NCBI RefSeq assembly: GCF_014489495.1
Contig: NZ_CP060780.1
Coordinates: 2,305,001-2,369,000, forward strand
DNA: 64,000 nucleotides
From: Sphingomonas daechungensis
Lineage (GTDB): Bacteria; Pseudomonadota; Alphaproteobacteria; Sphingomonadales; Sphingomonadaceae
Reading direction: 5' to 3'
Under the pieces are notes generated by a model. It saw nothing but the letters and a program-made list of their open reading frames with translations. It did not search any database and had not been told where the DNA came from. A program made the position numbers and the translations under genes. Of the stretch, positions 47,490 to 58,090 are shown in pieces (position 1 is the first letter of the stretch; each line of letters opens with the position of its first letter).

Positions 47490-50400
47490 CGCGCCACCTC
47501 CTTTCGGGAGGCTTGATCGCTTCTGACGCCGGTTCCCCAGTCCGCGGTCCCGCCCTCGACGTTCATCGCGTCGTCGGCCGCCTTGTCGAACCAGTTCACC
47601 TGGCTCATCTTCCTGACGATCACGAACTCGTCGCGGTTGGCGCCGACGGTCCCGTAATAGTTGAAGCCGTAGGCAAGCTGGACGTAGCCGCCGATCATGT
47701 GCGTCGGCTTCATGTTGATGCGCGTGACGCTGTTGTGGATGCCGCCGCGCTGACCGGTGATTTCAGATCCGACCGTGTTCGTCAGCTTTTCCTGGGCGTG
47801 ATACATGATCGCCGAACCGGGCATGATGCGCTGCGACACGATCGCCCGGGCGGTCAGCGCGCCGTTGACGTTGAACACCTCGATCCAGTCATTGTCGACG
47901 ATCCCCGCCGACTTCGCATCATCCTCGCTGATCCAGACGGTCGGCCCGCCCCGGTTCAGGCTGAGCATGATGAGGTTCTCGGTATAGGTCGAATGGATGC
48001 CCCACTTCTGGTGCGGCGTGAGGATGTTGAGCAGGATCTCCGTGTTTCCGTTCGGCAACTTGCCGAGAACCTGCCGAACCGTCTTCGTGTCGATCGGCGG
48101 CCGCCAGGTGACGAAGCCTTCGCCGAACGCGCGCATCCAGTGATGATCCTGGTAGAGTTGCTGCCGACCGGTGAGCGTGCGCCATGGGATCAGCTCGTGC
48201 ACGTTGGTGTAACCGGCGTTGTAACAGACGTGCTCGCTCTCGAGCCCCGACCAGATCGGCGACGAGATGATCTTGCGCGGTTGGGCAGCGACGTCGCGGA
48301 AACGGATCTTTTCCTCTTCCTTGCCCTCGGCAAGATGGGAGTGGTCGCGACCGGTGACCTTGGCCAGCGCTTCCCAGGCCTTCACTGCAACCTCGCCGTT
48401 CGTTTCCGGCGCCAGCATCAGGATCGTCTCGCAGGCGTCGATATCGGAATCGATCTTCGGCCGCCCCTCGGTCGTTCCCTCGAGAACGCGGCCGTTGAGA
48501 TCGCCAAGAAGTTCGACCTCATGCTTCGTGTCCCAGTTGAGGCCCTTGGCGCCGTTGCCGAGCTTTTCGAGCAGCGGCCCCATCGAGGTGAAGCGCGCGA
48601 ACGTCTCCGGATAATTCCGCTCGACCAGAGCCACGTTCGGCATGGTCTTGCCGGGACTCGGTTCGCATTCCCCTTTCAGCCAGTCCTTGGGCTCATAAGG
48701 TTGCGCGAGCTCTCCCGGAGTGTCGTGCTGAATCGGGGTCATCACGAGGTCGTGCTCAACCCGAGAACCTCGGGAGCGACGTCGGAGAACTTCTTCGCGA
48801 TCTCGCGGAAGATGTTCCAGTCGCTCTTGGTCTCCCAAGCCGGGTCCACCGCCGCTGAAAGCGGGTGGATGAACGGGTGCATGTCCGACGTGTTGAGGTC
48901 GTGCTTTTCGTACCATGTGGCAGTCGGAAGCACGACATCGGAGTATATGCTGGTGGTCGACATCCGGAAGTCGATGTTGACCATGAGGTCGAGCTTTCCG
49001 ACCGGCGCGTCTTCGCGCCAGACGACGTCTTTAGGCCGCTCAAGACCTGCCGCTTCCTCGTCAGTGCCGATGACACCATGCATCGATCCGACGAGATGCT
49101 TGAGGAAATATTCATGGCCCTTGCCGCTCGCTCCGAGAACGTTCGATCGCCAGAAGAACATGTTGCGCGGCCAGTTGACGGGATTGTCGGGATCGAGGCT
49201 GGCGGGCTTCAATTCGCCTGACTTGAATGCACCGGCAATCGCCTGAGCCGGATCGGCGCCTGACTCTTTCAGCCTGTTGCCCCATTCGATCGGGTTGGCG
49301 TCGAACTGGGGCGCCGACGGGAGCCAGCCCATTCGCTCGGCTTTCGCGTTGTAATCGAGCAGGCTGCCGGACCAGTCGCCTTCCGGCGCAAGCGGCGACA
49401 GAATCTCCGACATTTTCAGGGACTCATACCGCCACTGATCGGTGTGCGCGTAGAAGAAGCTGGTGCCGTTCATCTGCCTCGGCGGCCGGGTCCAGTCGAG
49501 GCCGAACGCCAGCGGCAGCCAGCCGGTCTGCGGACGAAGTTTTTCCTGTCCGACATAGTGCGACCAGCCGCCGCCGGACTGGCCGATGCATCCGCACATC
49601 ACGAGCAGCGAGATGATCCCGCGATAGCTCATGTCCATGTGGTACCAGTGGTTCAGGCCGGCCCGAGGATCACCATGGAGCGGCCCTTGGTGATCTCGGC
49701 ATTGGACGCGAACTCGCGCGCGACCTGGATGATCGCTTGTCGAGGCACTCCGGTGACCTTCTCGGCCCATGCCGGCGAGAATGGAACGTCGTCGTCGAAA
49801 CTCTTGGCGACATTGTCTCCGCCGAACCCTCGATCGACGCCGTAGTTGGCGCAGAACAGGTCGAAGACGGTCGCGACGTAACCCTTGCTGCCGTCGGCGA
49901 ACTTCAGTTCCTTGACGGGCACGTTGCGCATCAGCACGTCATCATGCTCGGTTGCGACGAAGTCGTGCGGAGCGTCGGCGCCGAAATAGGGGAAAGCCAC
50001 CGGTTCGATTGAGTCATGGTCTTCCGCGAGCGTCACCCGCAGCCTGACGCCCTTGCCTCCCTCGTCTATCTCCTCGAGGTTCCACTTGCCCGGGTCGCCC
50101 CACCGATGACCTGCGGCCCCTGCCGGTACGACCAGCTTGCCGGTCAGCTCGTCATAGGCGACGCATTTCCAGTCCGGGTTGTTGGTTTTCGCGATCTTGC
50201 CGCCAAAATCGGCTGCCCGGACGAAACGGTCCGCAACGAGCCTGCCCTCCCGTTCGACCAGCTTCACGAGCAGCGGAAAGTCTGAGTATTTCCGAGTGTA
50301 CCCTCGAAATATTCCACCTGCCGGTCGATGTGGAACTCGCGCAGGACGACATGGCCCAAGGCGAGCGCCAGCGCCGCGTCGGTGCCCTGCTTCGGATGGA

Positions 50401-51283
50401 GCCACATGTCGGAGAATTTCGCGGCCTCGTTGTAGTCCGGAGCGATGACGACACTCTTGGCGCCGCGGTATCGCACCTCCGAATAGAAATGCGCGTCGGG
50501 CGCGCGCGTCATCGGGATGTTCGAGCCCCACACGAGCAGGAAGCCGGCATTGTACCAGTCGGCGCTTTCCGGAACGTCGGTCTGCTCGCCCCAGGTTTGC
50601 GGGCTCGACGGCGGCAGATCGCAATACCAATCGTAGAAGCTCAGGAGGTTGCCGCCGATGAGGGACAGGTACCTGCTGCCCGCCGCGTAGGAGATCATCG
50701 ACATCGCCGGGATCGGCGAAAAGCCCGCCACCCGGTCCGGACCATATTCCTTGATCGTATAAGCATTGGCGGCCGCGATCAGCTCGGTCACCTCGTCCCA
50801 GCCGACCCGTACGAACCCGCCGCGTCCGCGCTTCGACACCCAGTCGCGGCGCTTCTCCGTATCCTGGACGATCGACTTCCACGCGGCGACCGGAGTCATC
50901 GTCTTGCGCGCCTCCCGCCAGTGGCGAACCAGCCTCGCGCGGACGAGCGGATATTTGATGCGCGTGCCTGAGTAGAGATACCAGCTGTAGCTAGCCCCAC
51001 GCGGGCAACCCCGAGGCTCGTGGTTCGGCAGGTCGGGCCGGGTCCGCGGATAATCGGTCTGCTGGGTCTCCCAGGTAACGATGCCGCCCTTGACGTAGAT
51101 CTTCCACGAGCAGGAACCGGTGCAGTTCACGCCATGCGTCGAGCGCACGATCTTGTCCGCCGCCCAGCGCTTCCGATACGCATCTTCCCAATCGCGCGCC
51201 TCGTCCGTCGTGATCCCGTGACCATCGGAGAATTTCTCCTGTGTCCGGCGGAAGTAGGTCAGGCGGTCGAGAAAATGACTCAT
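47486..51283 (-). CDS. narG: NarG, nitrate reductase alpha subunit (frameshifted)
   Basis: Catalytic bis-MGD molybdenum subunit on the cytoplasmic side, reducing nitrate to nitrite. About 1,266 residues, normal. MSHFLDRLTYFRRTQEKFSD, then STHGVNCTGSCSWKIYVKGG with His and Cys of the FS0 cluster, YCDLPPSSPQTWGEQTDVPE with the Mo-ligand Asp region, and a C-terminal MPTH-type cofactor domain. No twin-Arg signal, as expected of membrane-bound NarG. Three frame breaks, near 50300 (one G lost: should read FEGYTRKYSDF), 49660 and 48760. Confidence 0.95.
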
Positions 51284-51295
51284 GCGACAGTCCTC

Positions 51296-54026
51296 TTAGG
51301 CGGGCACGGTGGAAGTGGTGCGAAGTCTCGGCCTGCGCTCCAGGTCATGAAGCACGCCTCGCGGCCCGCTGTAGGCGAACCAGGTCAGCGCTGCGCAGCT
51401 GAGGTAGAAGAACAGGAAGCCCCACAGCGCAGCATCGGCAGTGCCCGTCAGCTGGATCGAAGAGCCGTAGGCTTTCGGAATATAGAAAGCGCCGTACGCG
51501 GCGATTGCGGAAGTAAAGCCGATCACCGCCGCGGACTCCCGTTCGGCCTGAGAGCGCCGCTGCGGCTCCGGAACGTTCGGCTCGGTCCGGTCGACCTCGC
51601 GCCTCATGATGCCCGGCACCATCTGGAAGGTCGACGCATTGCCGACACCGCTCGCAACGAACAGCAGCAGGACCATCACGAAGAAGCCGCTGAAGCTACG
51701 GGCGTCCAGCGACCAGATCATTCCGACGGTCGCTGCAATCTGCACGACGAACACCCAGAAGCTCACGCGTGCGCCGCCATAGCGGTCGGAAACCCAGCCC
51801 GTCGCAGCACGCGAAACCGCGCCCAGCAGCGGTCCGATGAACGCATATTTGAGCGCATTCACTTCCGGGAAGACGAGCTTGGCGAGCAGCGGGAAGCCCG
51901 CCGACATTCCGATGAAGGTTCCGAAGGTGCCGGTGTACAGCCAGCACATCAGCCAAGTGTGCAGCCGGCCAAAGATCGCGGCCTGGTCGGCGAACGAGGA
52001 CTTCGCGCTAAGGATGTCGTTCATTCCGAACCACGCGGCGATCGAGCCGAGGATGATCAGCGGCACCCAGACAAATCCCGCATTCTGCATCCAAAGTTGG
52101 GCGCCATCAGAAGCGGTCTGCGCCTGTCCGCCGAGTGCCCCGAACAGGCTCATCGTGACGACGACCGGAACGAGGAACTGCATCACGCTCACGCCGAGGT
52201 TGCCGAGACCGGCGTTGAGGGCGAGCGCATTCCCCTTCTCCGCCTTGGGGAAGAAAAAGCTGATGTTTGCCATCGAGGAAGCGAAATTGCCGCCGCCAAG
52301 CCCGCACAGAAGCGCGAGCACAAGGAAGATGAGATAGGGCGTGTCAGGGGACTGCACCGCATAGCCGATCCCGAATGCGGGAATCAGAAGCGAGCCTGTC
52401 GAGAGCGTAGTCCATAGCCTCCCGCCGAAGACCGGCACGAGGAAGGCGTAGAAGATGCGCAGCGTCGCGCCCGACAAACCCGGCAGCGCGGCCAGCCAGA
52501 ACAATTGGTCGGTCGAGAAGTCGAAGCCGATTGCCGGAAGACGCGCGACGACAACGCTCCAGACCATCCAGACGGCGAAGGAGAGCATCAGGCAATAGGT
52601 TGAAATCCACAGGTTTCGCCGCGCGACCGCACGGCCGCCCTTTTTCCAGAATTCCTCGTCCTCGGGACGCCAGTCGGCGATTGGCCCTGCACGACGCGGC
52701 GGCACGGTGATCCCGGGCTCTCCAAAGCCTTGCATTTCCGGAAGCTCAGGCACTTGGCCGGGCTCGCCGCGGCGAAGCGCCGCGCGCTCCATCTGGCGAA
52801 TTGCGAAATGCATCCATGTCAGCGCCACCGAGGCCAGGACGAACAGAAGCACGAAGCAGCTGGTCCACACGCCAGTCAGGTCGAGCAGTGAGCCGAACGC
52901 AAGCGGAAGCACGAAGCCGCCGAGGCCGCCGATCATTCCAACGAGGCCGCCGACCGCCCCGACGTGGTTCGGGTAGTAGACGGGAATGTGCTTGAAGACC
53001 GCCGCCTTGCCGAGGCTCATGAAGAAGCCGAGCACGAAGATGGTCACGAGGAACGGGACCAGCCCCATCTCGGTGCGGAACGTGATTGGTCCGCGTACAC
53101 CTTCGATGATGTAGGTGGTCGGCGGATAGGATAGCATGAAGGTGGTGAGCACCGAGATGCCGAAGGTGACGTAGAGCACCGACCGCGCACCGTAGCGGTC
53201 GGACAGCTTGCCCCGTAAATCCGGAACAGGCTTGCCGGAACCGAGTAGAACGCCGCGAGCATGCCGGCGGTCTTTACGTCCAAGTGGTAGACGCCCATCA
53301 GGTAACGCGGCAGCCACAAGGCCAGGGCCACGAAAGCTCCAAAGACGAAGAAATAGTAGAGGGCGAAGCGCCAAACCTGCACGTTCTTGAGGGCCGCGAG
53401 CTGGCTTGCCATGCTTGCAGCCTTGCGGTGCGACTTGGCCCGCTCGAGCTGTTCCGGGTCCTCCTTCGTGAACATCAGGAAAAGGACCGCCGTCACGGCG
53501 AGACCCCCTGCCCATACCTGAGCGACAGCCTGCCAGCCCATGGCGACCATCACGAACGGAGCAAGGAACTTCGTGACGGCCGCGCCGACGTTGCCGGCGC
53601 CGAAGATTCCGAGCGCGAGGCCCTGCCGTTCCTTGGGATAGAATTTCGAGACGTACGTCACGCCGACGGAGAAGGCACCGCCCGCGATGCCGACGCCGAG
53701 CGCCGCCACCAGCAGCTGGGGATAGGTGTGGGCGTAGGACGTCAGGAACGTCGCTATGGCCCGAGCACCATGACCGCGGCGAAGACCCGACGGCCGCCGA
53801 ACTGGTCCGCCCAGACACCAAGAAAGACGCGGGTGAGGGAGCCGGTGAGGATCGGGGTTCCGACGAGCAGGCCGAATTCCGTCTCGGTGAGCCCGAGCTG
53901 GTCCTTCACGCCAAGGCCGATGATCGAGAAGATCGTCCAGACGGCGAAGCACACGGTGAAGGCAATGGTGCTGGACCAAAGCGCCTGTTTGGCGCCCTTG
54001 GCAGGCTGCTCGCTCGTCCTAACCAT
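51296..54026 (-). CDS. narK: NarK1-NarK2 fusion nitrate/nitrite transporter (frameshifted)
   Basis: Two MFS domains in one chain of about 910 residues. Domain 1 (MVRTSEQPAKGAKQALWSST, LGLTETEFGLLVGTPILTGS, GNVGAAVTKF) is the NarK1 nitrate/proton symporter type; domain 2 (AVARRNLWISTYCLMLSFAV, GLGGGNFASSMANISFFFPK, NAGLGNLGVSVMQFLVPVVV) is the NarK2 nitrate/nitrite antiporter type. The nitrate signature GGNFASSMANI carries the Gly-rich motif. Such fusions are known from Paracoccus. Two frame breaks, near 53760 and 53210. It precedes narG by 12 bases, and an FNR-like site lies 65-78 bases before its start. Confidence 0.93.
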
Positions 54027-54090
54027 TCCAGTTCCCCCGCAATCGGCGAATCGTTGTGCGGTGCCTCTCGCAGCAAGCGTGGGGAAGGGA

Positions 54091-54104
54091 TTGATCAGAA
54101 TCAT
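54091..54104. promoter_or_regulatory. FNR-like site upstream of narK-narGHJI
   Basis: TTGATCAGAATCAT: arms TTGAT/ATCAT with four-base spacer, centred about 71 bases before the narK start. Best candidate for anaerobic control of the whole nar operon. Confidence 0.8.
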
Positions 54105-54116
54105 TTGGCGCGCGGC

Positions 54117-55127
54117 TCAGCCTCCCGTCACGCTCATGTGCCGCTCCACGGCGGGTGCGCCGCCGATGCGGAACTCGTGGCGTCTCGGCTTGCCGGCCAG
54201 AAGCCGATCGAGAAGTTCGTCGACCGCGCCCGCGCGTCCCGAACGCAGCGCATCGCGAAGTTCGACTTTCTGGTCGTGGCCGAGGCAACCATAGACGGTC
54301 CCCGTCGCCGCGATCCGGATGCGGTTGCAGCCATCGCAGAAATTATTCGTGAGCGGCGTGATGAAACCGACGCGAGAGCGAAGTTCCAGCACGTCATGGT
54401 ACCGCGACGGCCCGCCCGTTCGCATTGTGCTCGGCACGAGCGTGAAGCGTTCCTCAAGGCGGCGCTTCACTGTGTCCAGCGGCAAGTAATGCGCCGTTCG
54501 GTCCTCCTCGACCTCACCCAAGGGCATCGTCTCGATAAGAGTGAGGTCGATCGACATCGCCGCACACCAACGCAGCATGCCCTCGATCTCGTCCTCGTTG
54601 ATTCCGGCGAGCGCGACCATGTTGATCTTGACGGACAGCCCCGAGGTCAGCGCCGCATCGATACCGCGAAGAACCTGCGCAAGATCGCCGCCGCGCGTGA
54701 TGTGGCCGAACCGCTCCGGCCGCCGGCTGTCGAGACTGATGTTGATCCGTCTGACGCCTGCGTCATGAAGCTCGCCGGCGAACCGCTCGAGCCGCGTACC
54801 GTTCGTCGTCATGACAAGCTCGTCCAGTCCGGCGCCGATCCTTTGGCCAAGCCCCCGTACGACCTCCATGACTCCCTTGCGAACCAGCGGCTCGCCGCCG
54901 GTAAGGCGGATCTTCCGGATTCCCCGGGCGATCAGGATGTCCGAAAGCTCGACCATCTCCTCGAGGGTCAGGATCTCGCGCTTGGGCAGGAACTGCATGC
55001 GTTCGGCCATGCAATAGCGACAGCGCAGGTCGCAGCGATCGGTGACGGAGAGCCGCACGTAGGTGATCCGTCGACCGAAGCTGTCGACGAGACCATCCGG
55101 TTTGTGAGGCGATGCAACCTCGCTCAC
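54117..55127 (-). CDS. moaA: MoaA, GTP 3',8-cyclase
   Basis: Radical SAM enzyme for the first step of molybdopterin synthesis. Intact, about 336 residues from GTG 55127, which has GAAGGGAGG just upstream; an ATG nine codons earlier lacks such a site. RCDLRCRYCMAERMQFLP gives the C-x3-C-x2-C cluster; the second cluster cysteines are in NNFCDGCNRIR and TVYGCLG; the catalytic C-terminal Gly-Gly is present (SVTGG). It lies on its own upstream of narK, shares an FNR-like site with divergent hemN, and supplies the MoaC at 36.7 kb. Confidence 0.95.
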   Translation of the reverse strand: MSEVASPHKPDGLVDSFGRRITYVRLSVTDRCDLRCRYCMAERMQFLPKREILTLEEMVELSDILIARGIRKIRLTGGEPLVRKGVMEVVRGLGQRIGAGLDELVMTTNGTRLERFAGELHDAGVRRINISLDSRRPERFGHITRGGDLAQVLRGIDAALTSGLSVKINMVALAGINEDEIEGMLRWCAAMSIDLTLIETMPLGEVEEDRTAHYLPLDTVKRRLEERFTLVPSTMRTGGPSRYHDVLELRSRVGFITPLTNNFCDGCNRIRIAATGTVYGCLGHDQKVELRDALRSGRAGAVDELLDRLLAGKPRRHEFRIGGAPAVERHMSVTGG

Positions 55128-55189
55128 GGACCTCCCTTCACCGCGCGTCTTCATGCGGCGCTGGCTAGTCCCTCGGTTAGGCCGCCTCG

Positions 55190-55203
55190 ATGATCTGGAT
55201 CAA
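55190..55203. promoter_or_regulatory. FNR-like site between moaA and hemN
   Basis: Reads TTGATCCAGATCAT on the minus strand: arms TTGAT/ATCAT. It is the strongest box here and lies 36 bases before hemN and 63 bases before moaA. Confidence 0.82.
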
Positions 55204-55238
55204 GTGGCTGTGTTGGCGATGTCGATAACGCGCTCCAA

Positions 55239-56593
55239 ATGACCGATACGCTGTCGCCAGAGCTCCTCGCGCGGTACGCCGATGCCAGACTTCCCCGCTA
55301 CACGAGCTATCCCACGGCGCCCCATTTCTCGCCGGACGTCGGCGAAGCACAGTATCGATTCTGGCTCGCGAGTTTGCCTGCGACAGACGCATCTCTGTAC
55401 CTTCACATCCCCTTCTGCCGCGCCATGTGCTGGTACTGCGGCTGCCACACGACCGTGGCCGCGCGGGAGGCGCCGGTGCTTCGGTACCTGGAGTGCCTGC
55501 GCCAGGAGATCGACCTCGTCGCTCGCTACGCTGGCAGTCTGTTGTCCGTCCGCCATGTTCATTTTGGGGCGGCACCCCGACCCTGATGCCTCCGGAACAG
55601 ATGCAGTTGACGATGGATCGGCTGAAGACGCATTTCCGCATTGCCGACCAAGCTGAGATCGCCATTGAAATCGACCCGCGCACATTCACTCCGGAAATGG
55701 CGACCACCCTTGGCCGGTCCGGCTTCAATCGCGCGAGCATCGGCGTCCAGACATTCGATCTGGGGGTGCAGCAGGCGATCAATCGCGTCCAGAGTTTCGA
55801 AGCAACCGAAGCTTCAGTGAGATTGCTTCGCTCGAATGGCGTACGCGCGATCAATTTCGACTTGATCTACGGGCTGCCTGGGCAGACCGTCCAATCGTGC
55901 CTCCAGACGGTTGAGCAAGCCCTGGTCCCTCGGCCCGACCGCCTGGCCGTTTTCGGCTATGCGCACGTGCCGTCGTTCAAACCGCATCAGCGCAAGATCG
56001 ACGGAGCGGCCCTGCCTGATTCGGAGATGCGCTTTGCCCAGTCCCGGGCCATTGCCGAGGCGCTCGTCGGCGCGGGATATGTGGAGATCGGTCTCGATCA
56101 TTTCGCGCTACCGGACGACCCGCTTGCCAAGGCCTCAGCCAACGGGCGGCTTCATCGCAACTTCCAAGGATACACGACCGACGAGGCCGAGGTGTTGATC
56201 GGACTCGGCGCTTCCTCGATCGGCCGCATGCCGCAGGGCTTCGTCCAGAACGAAGTCCGCCTTCCCGAATATGAGCGGCTCGTCCGGCAGTGCCGGCTCC
56301 CAGTCGCTCGCGGCTACCGCTTCGCTGGTGAAGATCAGCTGCGCGCCGCGATCATAGAGCGACTCATGTGCGACCAGCACGTGGACCTCGGCGCCGTCTG
56401 TCAGGGGTTCGGCGCCGATCCGGCGAAGCTGCTTGCAGCCACGCCGCTGGAATCAATGATCGCCGACGGCCTCGTCGAGCGCGAAGGCGCGCGTCTTTCG
56501 GTGACACGCCATGCCCGACCGCTGGTGCGCTCGATCGCCGCAGCGTTCGACGCACATTTGTCAGAAAATGACCGCCACAGCCGGGCAATCTAA
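55239..56593 (+). CDS. hemN: HemN, oxygen-independent coproporphyrinogen III dehydrogenase (frameshifted)
   Basis: Radical SAM enzyme that makes protoporphyrinogen without oxygen, needed for heme under anaerobiosis. HIPFCRAMCWYCGCHTTVA has Cys60, Cys64, Cys67 and the fourth Cys69 typical of true HemN. After a break near 55565 (one G lost in GGGG; should read HFGGGTPTLMPPEQM) the body continues with IEIDPRTFTPEMATTLGRSG and FDLIYGLPGQTVQSCLQTVE, and the C-terminal HemN domain. About 452 residues. Preceded by an FNR-like site. Confidence 0.94.
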
Positions 56594-56668
56594 CTCACCC
56601 GTCTTAGGGAAATTCCGTAATCCCCGACAATGCGGCTATTGATATTCGCCAGACCTAGGGGGCACTCG

Positions 56669-57283
56669 ATGCGGTTACTGACAGTTGGCTCGCTCGCGGT
56701 CGCAATCCTGTTCTTGTTTCCGCTGCCCGCATCGGCCCATTGCGACGGTCTCGATGGACCGGTTGTCGCTGCGGCGCGCAAGGCGCTTCAATCTGGCGAT
56801 CCGAATTCCGTCCTGATCTGGGTCCAAGCGAAGGACGAGGCGGAAGTGCGCCGTGCCTTCGCTGAGGCTGTAGCCGTCCGCAAGATCAATGCTGAAGCTC
56901 GCGAGCTGGCCGACCGCTACTTCTTCGAGACACTTGTCCGCATGCATCGCGCGGGAGAGGGTGCTCCGTACACGGGCCTCAAGCCCGCCGGCCGGGACCT
57001 CGGCCCGGCGATCCCGCTAGCAGACAAGGCAGTCGCGAGCGGCGCGGACGCGGAGTTGGCCACGTTCGCCGCGAAGGAGGTCGAGCAAGGCATCCACGAG
57101 AAGTTCGCTGATCTTCAGCGGAAGCGGAACTTTCGCCGGGATGATCTCGCCGCCGGACGCGAATATGTGGCGAGCTACGTCGCATTTGTTCACTATGTCG
57201 AAGGACTACACCAGGCGGTGGGCGCCAACGCAGCCGGTCATTATGCCGAAGGCCAGCGGGAACCCGTAGAGCACCACGAATGA
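56669..57283 (+). CDS. DUF6448-family periplasmic protein
   Basis: Intact, about 204 residues. MRLLTVGSLAVAILFLFPLP then ASAHCDGLDGPVVAAARKAL: signal peptide, with a His-Cys directly at the mature start. The core ADRYFFETLVRMHRAGEGAP then YTGLKPAGRDLGPAIPLADK and KFADLQRKRNFRRDDLAAGR then YVASYVAFVHYVEGLHQAV is that of DUF6448, whose conserved His suggest heme or metal binding. I start at ATG 56669; an ATG at 56630 is possible. It overlaps the cytochrome b gene after it, pointing to an electron-transfer pair. Confidence 0.8.
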   Translation: MRLLTVGSLAVAILFLFPLPASAHCDGLDGPVVAAARKALQSGDPNSVLIWVQAKDEAEVRRAFAEAVAVRKINAEARELADRYFFETLVRMHRAGEGAPYTGLKPAGRDLGPAIPLADKAVASGADAELATFAAKEVEQGIHEKFADLQRKRNFRRDDLAAGREYVASYVAFVHYVEGLHQAVGANAAGHYAEGQREPVEHHE

Positions 57284-58061
57284 GCATTAGCGGTGACCCG
57301 CCGGCCGTGGCAGCGCGTGTGCCGACGGAGAAAGAGAGACGAGAAGCCGTCCCCACACGCCAGTGGATCAGGGTGTGGGACCTGCCGCTCCGCGTCTTTC
57401 ACTGGGCATTAGTGCTCACCATCGCGGTCGCCTTCCTCTCCTCCGAGGAGGACAGCGCATTGAACGACTGGCACGTGCTGTCGGGCTGGGTTGCCGCAGT
57501 CCTACTGGCATTTCGGCTGGTATGGGGTTTCATCGGGGAGAGCACAGCCGCTTTTCGGACTTTATTCGACCCTCCCGCATTGCCGGTCACATCGCGGGTC
57601 TCGTGAATGGTCGTAGAGGATCCGACCTTGGCCATAATCCGCTCGGGGCCGTTGCGGTGGTGCTCCTGCTTGCACTCACTGGAGTCACTGTCTGGACGGG
57701 CGCATTCGGTGGCGAAGCGTCGGAAGACTTGCATGAACTGGTCGCCTGGACTCTGCTCGCGGTGATCGGCCTTCATATCGCCGCAGTCGTCGTCATGTCC
57801 TTGATCGAGAAAGAGAATCTCCCGCGAGCAATGATAAGCGGCGACAAGCCGGCGACGCGTCACCCCGGTGCCGTTGACGCAAGGCGTCCATCCATCCCCG
57901 CCTTGCTTGCCGCAACGATCGTAATTGTCGGGACGATTCTCGCGATCCTCCAGTATGATCCTCAGGCATTCATGCCCCGAAGTGCCGAAGCTTTCGAGCA
58001 TCGCACTGAAACCGGCGCCGAACCTTCGCAAGCGGTCGAGGAAGAGCGGGAAGAGGACTAA
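57280..58061 (+). CDS. Cytochrome b561/b6-type membrane protein (frameshifted)
   Basis: Ni/Fe-hydrogenase-type cytochrome b fold. After a charged N-terminal tail come RVWDLPLRVFHWALVLTIAV (heme His), SGWVAAVLLAFRLVWGFIG, and, after one lost G near 57540 (should read FIGGEHSRFSDFIRPSRIAG), HNPLGAVAVVLLLALTGVTV, ELVAWTLLAVIGLHIAAVVV with the other His. About 260 residues with an acidic tail (VEEEREED). Four helices, two heme b expected. It forms an operon with the DUF6448 protein, which could be its periplasmic partner. Role in the respiratory chain inferred. Confidence 0.85.
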
Positions 58062-58090
58062 GGGCGCTTACCAAGCCGCGAGGATCCCGC

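Noticed and set aside
47474..49246. 590-codon open frame on the plus strand across narG and narH
   Set aside because: It is antisense to clearly homologous narG, lacks any family resemblance, and long antisense frames are expected in GC-rich coding DNA.
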